Positions 54,391 to 63,790 of a stretch of 64,000 nucleotides of DNA are shown piece after piece. The DNA is taken from assembly GCF_014695975.1 (NCBI RefSeq), contig NZ_JACJPI010000045.1:1-64000 (forward strand). Reading direction: 5' to 3'. The notes below the pieces were generated by a model that did no database searches, was not told where the DNA came from, and was given only the letters and a program-made list of their open reading frames with translations. The stretch is from Leptolyngbya sp. FACHB-321. GTDB taxonomy: Bacteria > Cyanobacteriota > Cyanobacteriia > Leptolyngbyales > Leptolyngbyaceae. The stretch's first letter is position 1. The number at the start of each line of letters is the position of its first letter. The translations under genes were made by a program, and so were the position numbers.

Positions 54391-55506
54391 ATGGACTCAA
54401 CGTCAACCCGATCGCCTCAAAAATCCTCGTTTGGAGCGTCCTTCATAACACCACTCTTATTGATCGCGCCCTTTTTCTTTTGGGGTACGGCAATGGTGGC
54501 GATGAAGGGCGTCATTCCCAATACAACGCCACTCTTCATGGCGGGGGTGCGTTTGGTGCCAGCGGGTGCCATGGTGTTAGGCACCGGTATGCTCATGGGC
54601 AGACCGCAACCTAAAGGCTGGGCGGCATGGCTTTGGATTGCCCTCTTCGCGTTAATTGACGGCACTTTGTTTCAAGGCTTTTTAGCAGAAGGGCTGGTCA
54701 GAACGGGCGCGGGCTTAGGCTCAGTAATGATTGATTCACAGCCGCTGGCAGTAGCGCTCCTAGCGTTATGGCTCTTTGGTGAACGGATTGGGCTTTGGGG
54801 TTGGTTAGGGTTGTTGTTAGGTGTCGTTGGCATTAGTTTACTGGGCTTACCAGAAGCTTGGCTGCTGGGTCTTTGGCAGCAGCGATCGCTACCTGATGGG
54901 TTACAGCTTGGTGAGAATTTGATTCACGACCTGTTCCAAAATGGTCAATGGCTGATGCTGTTAGCAGCGTTGTCAATGGCTCTGGGCACAGTGCTGATGC
55001 GCTACGTCAGTCGCCATGCTGACCCTATTACAGCAACAGGCTGGCATATGATTTTGGGCGGTTTGCCTTTGTTTGCGCTGTCGTCCCAGATTGAAGTTGA
55101 GCAGTGGGTACACCTAGATCTGTCAAGCTGGGTGGCAATGGGTTACTCCACCGTGTTTGGTAGCGCGATCGCTTATGGGCTCTTCTTTTACTTTGCCTCT
55201 AGCGGCAGCCTTACTAGCCTCAGTTCGCTGACGTTTTTGACACCCATCTTTGCGCTGCTGTTTGGTAACCTTTTTTTGTCAGAAATGCTGACTTCGCTGC
55301 AATGGTTTGGAGTGAGTCTCACGCTCGTTAGCATTTACCTCATCAATCAGCGGGACGTTTTGGCAGCAAAATTCCGTCGTTCGACCCTTCCTGCTGCTGC
55401 TACGTTTGACCAAGCAGACGCGGCTTCTTTGGAGCTGACAACAGGCAACTTGGCAAAAATAGCTGTGCAGACGACAGAGACGGTGCAAGTGACCAAACCA
55501 GAATGA
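54391..55506 (+). CDS. DMT-superfamily (EamA) transporter
   Basis: A 371-residue inner-membrane protein with ten predicted helices in two EamA repeats (about residues 20-145 and 185-305). LLIAPFFFWGTAMVAMKGVIPNTTPLFMAGVRLVPAG is the typical first helix pair, and FLTPIFALLFGNLFLSEMLTSLQWFGVSLTLVSIYLIN closes the second. DMT proteins usually export amino acids or metabolites. A 40-residue hydrophilic tail follows. The last four bases overlap the start of a family 4 glycosyltransferase, so the two are coupled. Confidence 0.9.
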   Translation: MDSTSTRSPQKSSFGASFITPLLLIAPFFFWGTAMVAMKGVIPNTTPLFMAGVRLVPAGAMVLGTGMLMGRPQPKGWAAWLWIALFALIDGTLFQGFLAEGLVRTGAGLGSVMIDSQPLAVALLALWLFGERIGLWGWLGLLLGVVGISLLGLPEAWLLGLWQQRSLPDGLQLGENLIHDLFQNGQWLMLLAALSMALGTVLMRYVSRHADPITATGWHMILGGLPLFALSSQIEVEQWVHLDLSSWVAMGYSTVFGSAIAYGLFFYFASSGSLTSLSSLTFLTPIFALLFGNLFLSEMLTSLQWFGVSLTLVSIYLINQRDVLAAKFRRSTLPAAATFDQADAASLELTTGNLAKIAVQTTETVQVTKPE

Positions 55507-56594
55507 TACCCCCGTTGGATCGCCCGTTGCGTGTACTGTTCCTCTCTACATCGGTCGGGGCACTTGGCTCGGGACTGGGTGGTGGTGTCGAGCTGACGTT
55601 GCATAATATGGCTCAGGCATTGAGCGAGCGACAGCACACAATCGTCATTGTGGCTCCGACTGGCTCAGTCTGTGCGCCTTTTTCGGTGGTTGGAATTGCG
55701 GGTGCATTGCAAACGACTGCCCAAAGCGAAGGTCGGGATGCCGTGATCGTAATGCCTGCAAACGCTGTGCTAGCAAGAATGTGGGACTATGCACGGCAGG
55801 TACAAGATCAGTACGATTTGGTGGTAAATTTTGCCTACGATTGGCTGCCCTTTTATCTGACACCATTTTTTGATTGCCCAATCGCCCACTTAGTTAGTAT
55901 GGGTTCGCTGACCGACGCAATGGATGGCATCATCGAGCAGACGATCGTGCAGTTTCCCAGTAGCATTGGTGTTCACAGTCGGGCACAGGCAGACACCTTC
56001 TCGTTTGGCGATCGATGCCACGTGCTGGGCAACGGGTTTGACCTGTCGCTCTACGAATTTTGCTCTGCACCAGAACAGAGCCTTGCTTGGGTGGGTCGCC
56101 TTGCACCAGAAAAAGGGTTGGAGGATGCCGTTGCAGCCGCTCAAGTGACGCAAACGCCGCTCAGAATCTGGGGCGCAATGCAAGACCCTACCTACTGGCA
56201 GCAGATTCAGCAGCAATACCCAACGGCACCCATTACCTATGAGGGCTTTTTGCCAACCGCTGCACTTCAAAAAGCACTACGCAAGTGTCGGGCACTGATC
56301 ATGACACCGCGCTGGGTAGAAGCGTTTGGCAACGTGGCGATCGAAGCGCTTGCCTGTGGTGTACCCGTTATTGCTTACCGTCGTGGTGGTCCTACAGAAA
56401 TTGTTCAGGATGGCAAGACAGGATGGCTGGTAGAACCCGACAGCGTTGCAGGTTTAGTTGAAGCTATCGCTCAAATCGACTTAATTGATCGCCGTCTCTG
56501 CCGACAGCAAGCAGAGGCTGAGTATTCCCTCACTGCAATGGGCGATCGACTAGAGCAATGGTTTGCTGCCCTGCTGACCCAAGCTAGAACGTGA
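55503..56594 (+). CDS. Family 4 glycosyltransferase (tetrahydrobiopterin glucosyltransferase-like)
   Basis: A 363-residue GT-B glycosyltransferase. It starts RVLFLSTSVGALGSGLGGGVELTLHNMA (sugar-donor loop). The C-terminal domain has LAWVGRLAPEKGLEDAVAAAQ, then MTPRWVEAFGNVAIEALACGVPVIAYRRGGPTEIVQDGKTGWL with the catalytic E-x7-E motif. It is close in style to the cyanobacterial enzyme that links glucose to tetrahydrobiopterin, and this is the best guess, but other acceptors are possible. It overlaps the EamA transporter by four bases; together they could make and export a glycosylated metabolite. Confidence 0.8.
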   Translation: MIPPLDRPLRVLFLSTSVGALGSGLGGGVELTLHNMAQALSERQHTIVIVAPTGSVCAPFSVVGIAGALQTTAQSEGRDAVIVMPANAVLARMWDYARQVQDQYDLVVNFAYDWLPFYLTPFFDCPIAHLVSMGSLTDAMDGIIEQTIVQFPSSIGVHSRAQADTFSFGDRCHVLGNGFDLSLYEFCSAPEQSLAWVGRLAPEKGLEDAVAAAQVTQTPLRIWGAMQDPTYWQQIQQQYPTAPITYEGFLPTAALQKALRKCRALIMTPRWVEAFGNVAIEALACGVPVIAYRRGGPTEIVQDGKTGWLVEPDSVAGLVEAIAQIDLIDRRLCRQQAEAEYSLTAMGDRLEQWFAALLTQART

Positions 56595-56694
56595 TGGCAG
56601 CTCTTGATGTACTTGATGGCACCGTTACTTAAAGCCAGGTACTACCAGCTAAAGGCTCCAGTTAAGCACTTAGGCAGTTTACTGGGTAGATCGA

Positions 56695-56710
56695 TGTGAT
56701 CAAAATCACT
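56695..56710 (+). promoter_or_regulatory. CRP-like operator, copy A
   Basis: TGTGATCAAAATCACT fits TGTGA-N6-TCACA, the consensus of CRP and of cyanobacterial SyCRP1, with one mismatch. Its left end lies 71 bases before the conserved core of small RNA A. Copy B has the same distance. The centre is near -62 to -64 from the inferred start, as for class I activation. Confidence 0.6.
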
Positions 56711-56765
56711 CACACGAATGATCTCGATCGCGTTAACTACCTAGCTCTGAAGACATACTCTAAAG

Positions 56766-56842
56766 GACTCAACTTTAGCCGAGTCATCAACAGGGAACAC
56801 ACGACTGACCGACGGTCTCTTTCGAGGGCTGTCGGTTTTTTT
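56766..56842 (+). ncRNA. Candidate small RNA, copy A
   Basis: No protein frame fits here. A 48-nt core (56766-56813) is identical in copy B, 164 bases away. It begins with a GACTC/GAGTC hairpin (10-nt loop) and has a single-stranded middle containing CAACAGGGAACACACGACTG. It ends in a Rho-independent hairpin (ACCGAC at 56808-56813 with GTCGGT at 56831-56836, an inner stem with a bulge, then seven T). A -10-like CATACT at 56754-56759 ends seven bases before the core; a conserved TGATCTCGATCGC is at 56719-56731 and a CRP-like site at 56695-56710. The transcript is inferred to be about 77 nt. It could be a known cyanobacterial small RNA type; no similarity to Yfr1 is visible. Confidence 0.65.
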
Positions 56843-56858
56843 GTACGGTACTTTATTG

Positions 56859-56874
56859 TGTGACGAAGATCACG
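56859..56874 (+). promoter_or_regulatory. CRP-like operator, copy B
   Basis: TGTGACGAAGATCACG again fits TGTGA-N6-TCACA with one mismatch. The six spacer bases differ from copy A, but both half-sites and the 71-base distance to the core are kept, which argues for selection on the site. Confidence 0.6.
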
Positions 56875-56929
56875 CCAATCACTGATCTCGATCGCCTCTG
56901 CTGCAAGGTTAGAAGAAGATACTTTAAGA

Positions 56930-57005
56930 GACTCAACTTTAGCCGAGTCATCAACAGGGAACACACGACTGACCGACAGGTTTCTTACGAAGGCTGTCGG
57001 TTTTT
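56930..57005 (+). ncRNA. Candidate small RNA, copy B
   Basis: Second copy of the unit, with a 48-nt core (56930-56977) identical to copy A and a terminator hairpin that extends further (ACCGACAG at 56972-56979 with CTGTCGGT at 56994-57001, then TTTTT). Inside the terminator a C-G pair of copy A is replaced by a T-A pair, a compensatory change that supports pairing in RNA. A GATACT at -10 and the TGATCTCGATCGC element (56883-56895) occur at the same distances as in copy A. About 76 nt long. No coding sequence follows before the convergent gene at 57120. Confidence 0.65.
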
Positions 57006-57119
57006 ATTTAACTTCATCTTTCCCTCGATTGCATGGATAGCAAGCATGACTGTAGTGAGTAGTTTACAGACTCCAAGCTTTAACGCAAGAGGGTTCTGAC
57101 CCTCAATCCGCCATAGTGC

Positions 57120-57722
57120 CTATCGCATTGCACCCATCGTTTCCTTCCACGATAACTCTTTGCAGAGAATATTCAGCGCTCGCTGCTCCTCTCCCTTAAA
57201 GAGGTGGCTGTCGATCAGCTCAAGCAATACCTGTCGCGTGAGTTGAGCCGCAAATGTGCCGCCGCAACGTAGTAAATGGCTGTAATAGCAAAACTGAGAT
57301 TGCCCCTCTCGATTGCGATGAAAGCGATGAATCTCATCCTCCGTCATCGTTTCGACAGGCGTGTTGATTGGCACAACTACTCTAGGGATGCCGTGTAAAC
57401 CGTAGGAAATCCCGTTTTCTGCTTCGAGTGTACCGATCAGCACCGTCCATAACAACGTCCGGGTTTCACTGATTAAATCGGGTGCAAACACTGGATCAGG
57501 TTCGCTTGACAGCCGGGGACCCATGTTCAAAAACATTGGGTTGAATAACTGAGTGTTGTAGACAAGTCCGACAGCCCAATGGCGATCGCTGTCATTAAGC
57601 CGCACAAAACAACCAAAGCCATAGTCATCTGGTGTCGGTGAATTGGCTCGACTCCGTTCATCGTCCAATTCCACAATGTAGTCGCAGTGCGAGTTTGATT
57701 TAACAACTTTGCCTAGACGCAT
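57120..57722 (-). CDS. Conserved cyanobacterial protein of unknown function
   Basis: A 200-residue soluble protein. It starts MRLGKVVKSNSHCDYIVELDDERSR, continues with DYGFGCFVRLNDSDRHWAVGLVYNTQLFNPMF and has a helical C-terminal half (FCYYSHLLRCGGTFAAQLTRQVLLELI). I recall this as widespread in cyanobacteria without assigned function. The beta-rich N-terminal half recalls the HAS-barrel found at the start of HerA-like ATPases, but I cannot verify this. It converges with the candidate small RNA pair. Confidence 0.7.
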   Translation of the reverse strand: MRLGKVVKSNSHCDYIVELDDERSRANSPTPDDYGFGCFVRLNDSDRHWAVGLVYNTQLFNPMFLNMGPRLSSEPDPVFAPDLISETRTLLWTVLIGTLEAENGISYGLHGIPRVVVPINTPVETMTEDEIHRFHRNREGQSQFCYYSHLLRCGGTFAAQLTRQVLLELIDSHLFKGEEQRALNILCKELSWKETMGAMR

Positions 57723-58136
57723 AGTGAGCGGTTCTTTAGCAACAACTTAGAGCCTTTTACTAAGCATACGCATGAATCGCTGATAAGAACAGTTGTACGG
57801 GGAGTTGCAGAAAGTTTAGAGGGGAAGCTATTGGTGGTGGGTAAGGATAAAGGGGTGAAGAGTGAAGAGGTGAAGGAGTGAACGGGGATGGTTGATTTAA
57901 TTGAAAGGTGCAAGTCTATAGCAGACAAAGCTTCTAGTTTGGTGGCACGAAATCCATAATTGTGGGAGTGCTGTTTTGTTAATGCGAACGCAATCAAGCT
58001 AGAGCGATCGAGGCTGGGTTCACTCGTGACAGTTCAACTTCTGTCCACTGTAAAGCAAGATTTCGTTAGGGTAATCTGGTCTCTAGGGAACACTAGCGAA
58101 ACTTAACCGTCGTCACTCACCGTTTAGAAAGCACGC
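57723..58136. other. Gene-free divergent region with GTGAAGAG repeats
   Basis: A 414-base interval between divergent genes. At 57832-57893 it holds several degenerate GGTGAAGAGTGAAGAGGTGAA units of the dispersed purine-rich repeat family. No coding frame or hairpin of note was seen elsewhere. Confidence 0.5.
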
Positions 58137-58805
58137 ATGAACCCGAAACTTAGCTCATTTGAACCCCAAAAGCAGCAAGCTGACTCGCACTCTATAGCAG
58201 CTCAGGTTTCTCCTTCAGTGACTCAGGCGGAATATGCTGATGTGTTTGCCGAGGGTGATGAGGCTTCGTTTGCTAAAGCTGCCACTCTGATGATGGATTT
58301 GCCAGTCAGCCAGCCAGAGGCAGTTCCAACTGAGACACTTTCTGAACCGCAGAAATACATCCAGGGTGTGGTGCAGGGAAAGCAGGCGTTTATTATTACC
58401 AATTTGCCTGATGAATCTCAAACGTTGGCTCAACCACAGATGGTTTGGACGATCGGGCGTAACCGCGAAGCTGCAATTCCGCTGAGAGATCGTGCAATGT
58501 CTCGTCGTCATGCAGTAATTTTATATATTCAGGATGTGGGCTTTCAGTTGATTGACCTGAATAGCATGAACGGCTCTTTTGTAAATGGTGAGCGGCTTCA
58601 GCAGCGTCATATATTGAAGGATGGCGATCGCATTCGCGTTGGCAGTATTAACTTCACCTTCTACGTTAGCCATCGATCGCGTGCCCTTACTGCAATTCAT
58701 CCCGAAGTACTCGCTCGCTTTAATACGGCTGAACCCCACGCAGGCTCGTTTGTTGACTATGCTGAACTTGAGGATCCTGAAGTGTTGTTTAAGACGCGGC
58801 AATAG
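58137..58805 (+). CDS. FHA-domain protein
   Basis: A 222-residue protein. The first 100 residues are low in structure and rich in Gln, Ser and Glu. The FHA domain (about residues 98-185) reads WTIGRNREAAIPLRDRAMSRRHAVILY, DLNSMNGSFVNGERLQ and LKDGDRIRVGSINFTFYV; its Gly-Arg, Ser-Arg-Arg-His and Asn-Gly sites are those that bind phosphothreonine peptides. A 35-residue tail follows. FHA proteins usually act with Ser/Thr kinases or secretion systems; no kinase lies near. The partner is unknown. Confidence 0.9.
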   Translation: MNPKLSSFEPQKQQADSHSIAAQVSPSVTQAEYADVFAEGDEASFAKAATLMMDLPVSQPEAVPTETLSEPQKYIQGVVQGKQAFIITNLPDESQTLAQPQMVWTIGRNREAAIPLRDRAMSRRHAVILYIQDVGFQLIDLNSMNGSFVNGERLQQRHILKDGDRIRVGSINFTFYVSHRSRALTAIHPEVLARFNTAEPHAGSFVDYAELEDPEVLFKTRQ

Positions 58806-58933
58806 CGATTGAGCAATCAGCGGTCAGCAGTCAGAACTGAATTTACACTGCGCTAACACCTCTAAACTTAAACTTTAAGCTCAGAGATCCACTGTCTTTG
58901 CGCCTCTGTCTCCCTGGCGTCCACTGCCGCCTT

Positions 58934-58967
58934 AAAAAAATCCTGCCTCAGAAGGCTGAAGCAGGAT
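58934..58967 (-). terminator. Rho-independent terminator behind ahcY
   Basis: Read on the minus strand, ATCCTGC pairs with GCAGGAT, with an inner TTCAG/CTGAG stem and a short loop, followed by a run of seven T. It lies about 60 bases behind the ahcY stop. Confidence 0.86.
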
Positions 58968-59024
58968 ACTAATGTTTGCCTTTGTCAGGCTATAAGACTT
59001 CTTCCGCGTTCGCTTTTGTTGCGA

Positions 59025-60428
<1,404 letters not shown>

Positions 60429-60598
60429 TTAGAGAAGTACCACTCTAACCTTAAGCGATGATCCGAATTTCATCAATTCGTGAGCAATGATGCCTGAGCA
60501 AGCGCGATCGACTCCTTATGACTCGCTTCATTCTAAGAACTCACAAATAAGTGAGCGATCGTGTGACAAGGCTTTGGTATGATAGTCTGGCTAGATAA

Positions 60599-60680
60599 GC
60601 GGATGTGGCGGAATTGGTAGACGCGCTAGATTTAGGTTCTAGTTTCGTAAGAAGTGAAGGTTCAAGTCCTTTCATCCGCA
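60599..60680 (+). tRNA. tRNA-Leu (anticodon TAG)
   Basis: An 82-base class II tRNA without encoded CCA. The acceptor stem is GCGGATG / CATCCGC with discriminator A, the D arm GCGGAATTGGTAGACGC, the anticodon stem CTAGA / TCTAG with loop TTTAGGT (anticodon TAG), a long variable arm (TTTCGTAAGAAGT), and the T arm GAAGG-TTCAAGT-CCTTT. A TATGAT box at 60578-60583 is a possible -10 element. Convergent with the receiver gene at 60702. Confidence 0.97.
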
Positions 60681-60701
60681 TAGCTCAAAAACATAGAGGG
60701 T

Positions 60702-61130
60702 TTATCTCTGATATAAGCCAATTGCTTGCAAGATTTCCGCTAACGAATCAGCTTCGGCGGGTTTAAGCAGGTAAAAATTAATGCCTAGCTCATAGGCGCG
60801 GGGTAGGTCGCGGTTGCCGTAAGCGGTTAAGGTAATAATCGGCAAGTCTTTGAACTGGGATTGCTCGCGTATCCATTTGAGCAGGTCTAAACCTGACATA
60901 CCTGGCAACCGCAGGTCAAGCACAATCAAGGCGGGTAAAGGAAATTGAGAGCGATCGCTATAAGGTGCCTTTCCCTCAAGGTAGGCAACCGCCGCTTGCC
61001 CTGTTTCAACCACTTGAAGCGAAAATTCTGGACCCAATTGGTGGAAGGCTCTTTCTAGGGGGAAACGATCGGATGCCTCATCTTCTATGACCAAAACTGT
61101 CTGCTGCTGTCGTGCTTGTAGTTGCGTCAT
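60702..61130 (-). CDS. Rcp1-like response regulator (second of two)
   Basis: A 142-residue stand-alone receiver: TVLVIEDEASDRFPLERAF at the start, the phospho-Asp in LIVLDLRLPGMSGLDLL, the Thr in IITLTAYG and the Lys in FYLLKPAEAD. The style (long VIEDEASDRF start) is that of the Rcp1 group which pairs with phytochrome-type kinases. It is the last gene of a kinase-receiver-receiver unit, 30 bases from the previous receiver. I chose the ATG at 61130; a TTG at 61154 would add eight residues. Confidence 0.9.
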   Translation of the reverse strand: MTQLQARQQQTVLVIEDEASDRFPLERAFHQLGPEFSLQVVETGQAAVAYLEGKAPYSDRSQFPLPALIVLDLRLPGMSGLDLLKWIREQSQFKDLPIITLTAYGNRDLPRAYELGINFYLLKPAEADSLAEILQAIGLYQR

Positions 61131-61160
61131 CTTGATTTTTCTCTGGAAATTCAAACTGTC

Positions 61161-61616
61161 TTAGCTAAACCTGGCTTTTGGTAAACGGTTAAAAAGAAGC
61201 CAATAAAGACCAATAGTCCGCGCCATTTCTAGTAATTCAGTCGGACTCGGCGGCTTGGCTAAGTAAGAATTGGCTCCTGCGGCGTAGGCTTGATCAATAT
61301 CACTTTGTTGCTCAGACGAGGTCAAAACCACTACAGGCAGGAGTTTTGTATCAGACTCATTCCTCAGCCAGTTAAGGACATCGAAGCCAGAGCGTCGGGG
61401 GAGTTTAAGGTCAAGTAGGACAAGCACTGGTAATGGATAGCAATCCCGATTGTGATAGTCTGCTTGCCCGCTTAAGTAATAAATGGCTTTTTCACCATCA
61501 TCTACCACCTGCATCGGGCTGGTGATGTCCGCTTTGCGGAAGGCTCGCTGAATTCTAAAGACATCTGCTGGATCGTCTTCTACAAGCAAAATTGTAGAAC
61601 TGTGCAGGCTATTCAC
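61161..61616 (-). CDS. Rcp1-like response regulator (first of two)
   Basis: A 151-residue receiver with ILLVEDDPADVFRIQRAFRKADI, the phospho-Asp in VLLDLKLPRRSGFDVL, the Thr/Ser site VVLTSSEQQSDI and the Lys in SYLAKPPSP. This is the classical Rcp1 type. Its start overlaps the end of the kinase gene by four bases, so the kinase and this receiver are translationally coupled and very likely signalling partners. Confidence 0.93.
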   Translation of the reverse strand: MNSLHSSTILLVEDDPADVFRIQRAFRKADITSPMQVVDDGEKAIYYLSGQADYHNRDCYPLPVLVLLDLKLPRRSGFDVLNWLRNESDTKLLPVVVLTSSEQQSDIDQAYAAGANSYLAKPPSPTELLEMARTIGLYWLLFNRLPKARFS

Positions 61617-63553
61617 GGCTTCACTCCTTGTAACTCCACCCAGAAGCGGCTTCCTTTACCAAACGTAGATTCTACGCCCGATCGCCCACTTAGACGTTCT
61701 ACCCCTTTACGGACAATGGCTAGACCAATGCCAGTACCAGGGTAAGCATCTCTAGCATGTAACCGCTCGAAAACTCCAAAGATCTGCTGTTGATACTGTG
61801 GTTCAATGCCAATGCCGTTGTCTTCGACCCAAAGACGCACCTGATGCTGCTTTGCTTCAGCCCAGATGTAAATTTGTGGCTTACTTGCCATGGTTGTAAA
61901 TTTAGCGGCGTTAGACAGCAAGTTAACAACGACTTGCACGAGGGTAGAGTGATGTCCCATCACTTTAGGTAAGGGTTCAGCTACGGTGATTTCAGCTTGT
62001 CGTTCTTTTAAGGCTGATTCTAGTTGCGTTTGAGCTTCTGCTAGCACGTGTGTTAAAGAAACGGGTACAAGCTCAATCTCTTCCCGACTCAGGTGACTAT
62101 ACGCCAGCAAGTCTTGGACGAGGTTATTCATGCGGTGAATGCTTGCAATGACCTGATGAATGTAATCTTGCGCGACTTCATCTAATTGCGCTCCATAATC
62201 TTCAATCAGCGCTGACGCATAGCCTTCAACGCCTCTCAGCGGTGCTCTCAGATCATGAGCCACTGTGTAAGAGAACGCTTCTAACTCGTCATTGGCTGCC
62301 TGCAAACGCATAGTACGTTCTGCCACTCGCTGCTCCAGTTCAGCCGCATATTGTTGCAGTTGCGATCGCAGCCTCGACTGTTGAATTGCGATCGCTAACT
62401 GAGCCGCCACTTCACGAAAAACTTCCTGCTTCTGAGCATCGAAAGCATCCACTGGGCTAGCAAACCAATGAAGATCACCGATCGAGTTCCCTTCTACGCG
62501 CAGAGGCACCGTCAGGAGACTGTGATAGCCCTTGGCTAATAATGCTTCTAGAGCCGATGAACGATGAGGCAGGGTAGAGATGTCTTGGACGTAGCAGAGA
62601 GAGTCACTGCATTCAAGCGAGTTTAGTGCCTCTTGCTCGGTCATGAGTACGATCATGCCAGCTAATTCTTGGTCAACATCCTCCGCTAAAACCTGGGTTT
62701 CGTTGAGGTCAGAACTAGGCTTGAGCAGAATTACTGCCCCTTCTTTGTAAGCAGAAATGCCTTTCAGCTTGGATAGCGTTTCATGGGCTAACAACTCAAC
62801 CGATTGCGCGGCTAAAATTGCCTGGTCAATCTCATGCAGAATTTTGAGGCGCTCAGCCGATCGTTGTACCGATTGAGTTTGTTCATGAGCTACCTTTAAG
62901 GCGTCTTCGTAAAGACGAGAAACTGAGTAAATTTGACGCCAGATAAAATAGGCAAGTATGGCTCCGAGTACACCAGCCAGCACAAGACTACTGCCAACTA
63001 CCGTTTGGGTCGTACGTTGCACCATTGCAGAGCGGGTCGTTCGCAGTTGCTCCTCTGTTTGAATAAACTGGCTCATCTCTTGCCGGATCGCGACCATGAC
63101 CTGATTGCGCTTCTTTAAGACTGCGCTTGGTAAGGCTACGTTATTTTGTTTGCCAGCGATCAACGAAGGAATATAGCTGCTCCACTGCTGATATTGTGTT
63201 TCAACCTGAATTAAACGTTGACCCTGGGACGGGTTGTCTGAAACCAGATCGACTAGGTTCTTGAATGAAGGTTCTACCAGTACCTCTGCTTGTTTATACG
63301 GCTCAAGCAGTTCGGCTTCCCCCGTGAGTAAATAGCCTCGCAGCCCAGACTCCACCTCCGAAAATAGTCTTTCCACGCGGTTTGCTTGAGCAATGACCTG
63401 ATCGGTATGCTCAACCCACCGCATCACGAATAGAAGACGACTGATCTGCCAAATAGATACGCCTGCCAAGAACAGCATGAGCGAGACTGGCAGCGCGATC
63501 GTGCGGATGAGGCGACGTCTAAATGATAGTTGGGGCGTCAGAGTACTCGACAT
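61613..63553 (-). CDS. CHASE3-GAF sensor histidine kinase
   Basis: A 646-residue membrane kinase. Two membrane helices (about residues 18-40 and 185-205) frame a CHASE3 sensing domain (about 45-180; SGLRGYLLTGEAELLEPY is its signature). A GAF domain (about 240-395), a coiled coil and a HisKA of the phytochrome type (FSYTVAHDLRAPLRGVEGY, His433) follow, then a HATPase (NLLSNAAKFT...GTGIGLAIVRKGVERL). The GAF lacks the bilin Cys-His pair, so it is unlikely to bind a chromophore. It heads a three-gene unit with two Rcp1-like receivers. Confidence 0.92.
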   Translation of the reverse strand: MSSTLTPQLSFRRRLIRTIALPVSLMLFLAGVSIWQISRLLFVMRWVEHTDQVIAQANRVERLFSEVESGLRGYLLTGEAELLEPYKQAEVLVEPSFKNLVDLVSDNPSQGQRLIQVETQYQQWSSYIPSLIAGKQNNVALPSAVLKKRNQVMVAIRQEMSQFIQTEEQLRTTRSAMVQRTTQTVVGSSLVLAGVLGAILAYFIWRQIYSVSRLYEDALKVAHEQTQSVQRSAERLKILHEIDQAILAAQSVELLAHETLSKLKGISAYKEGAVILLKPSSDLNETQVLAEDVDQELAGMIVLMTEQEALNSLECSDSLCYVQDISTLPHRSSALEALLAKGYHSLLTVPLRVEGNSIGDLHWFASPVDAFDAQKQEVFREVAAQLAIAIQQSRLRSQLQQYAAELEQRVAERTMRLQAANDELEAFSYTVAHDLRAPLRGVEGYASALIEDYGAQLDEVAQDYIHQVIASIHRMNNLVQDLLAYSHLSREEIELVPVSLTHVLAEAQTQLESALKERQAEITVAEPLPKVMGHHSTLVQVVVNLLSNAAKFTTMASKPQIYIWAEAKQHQVRLWVEDNGIGIEPQYQQQIFGVFERLHARDAYPGTGIGLAIVRKGVERLSGRSGVESTFGKGSRFWVELQGVKP

Positions 63554-63790
63554 ACTGTCATCTTACTGATTCAGCTCAATCGAACCCTACTGAAAAAGAC
63601 AGTAATCTACTCAATGCATTGAGATTGCTGGATCGCTAGGGCGCTTTAGCATTCGATCGTAAGTATGCGTTTGTAACGCTATCCTCAGCAGTAGGAAACA
63701 CTCGTAAGCTAGATGATTCATTGAGGAGACAGTTGCTCACTTCGCTTAGAATTGGTGCTACTAAACGTCGAGTGTGATGGAAGACCGTTT

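Noticed and set aside
56766-57005. Assignment of the tandem small RNAs to the Yfr1 family
   Set aside because: The layout (5' hairpin, single-stranded middle, terminator hairpin) resembles Yfr1, but the hallmark ACTCCTCACAC of Yfr1 is absent. A relation to other cyanobacterial small RNA families remains open.
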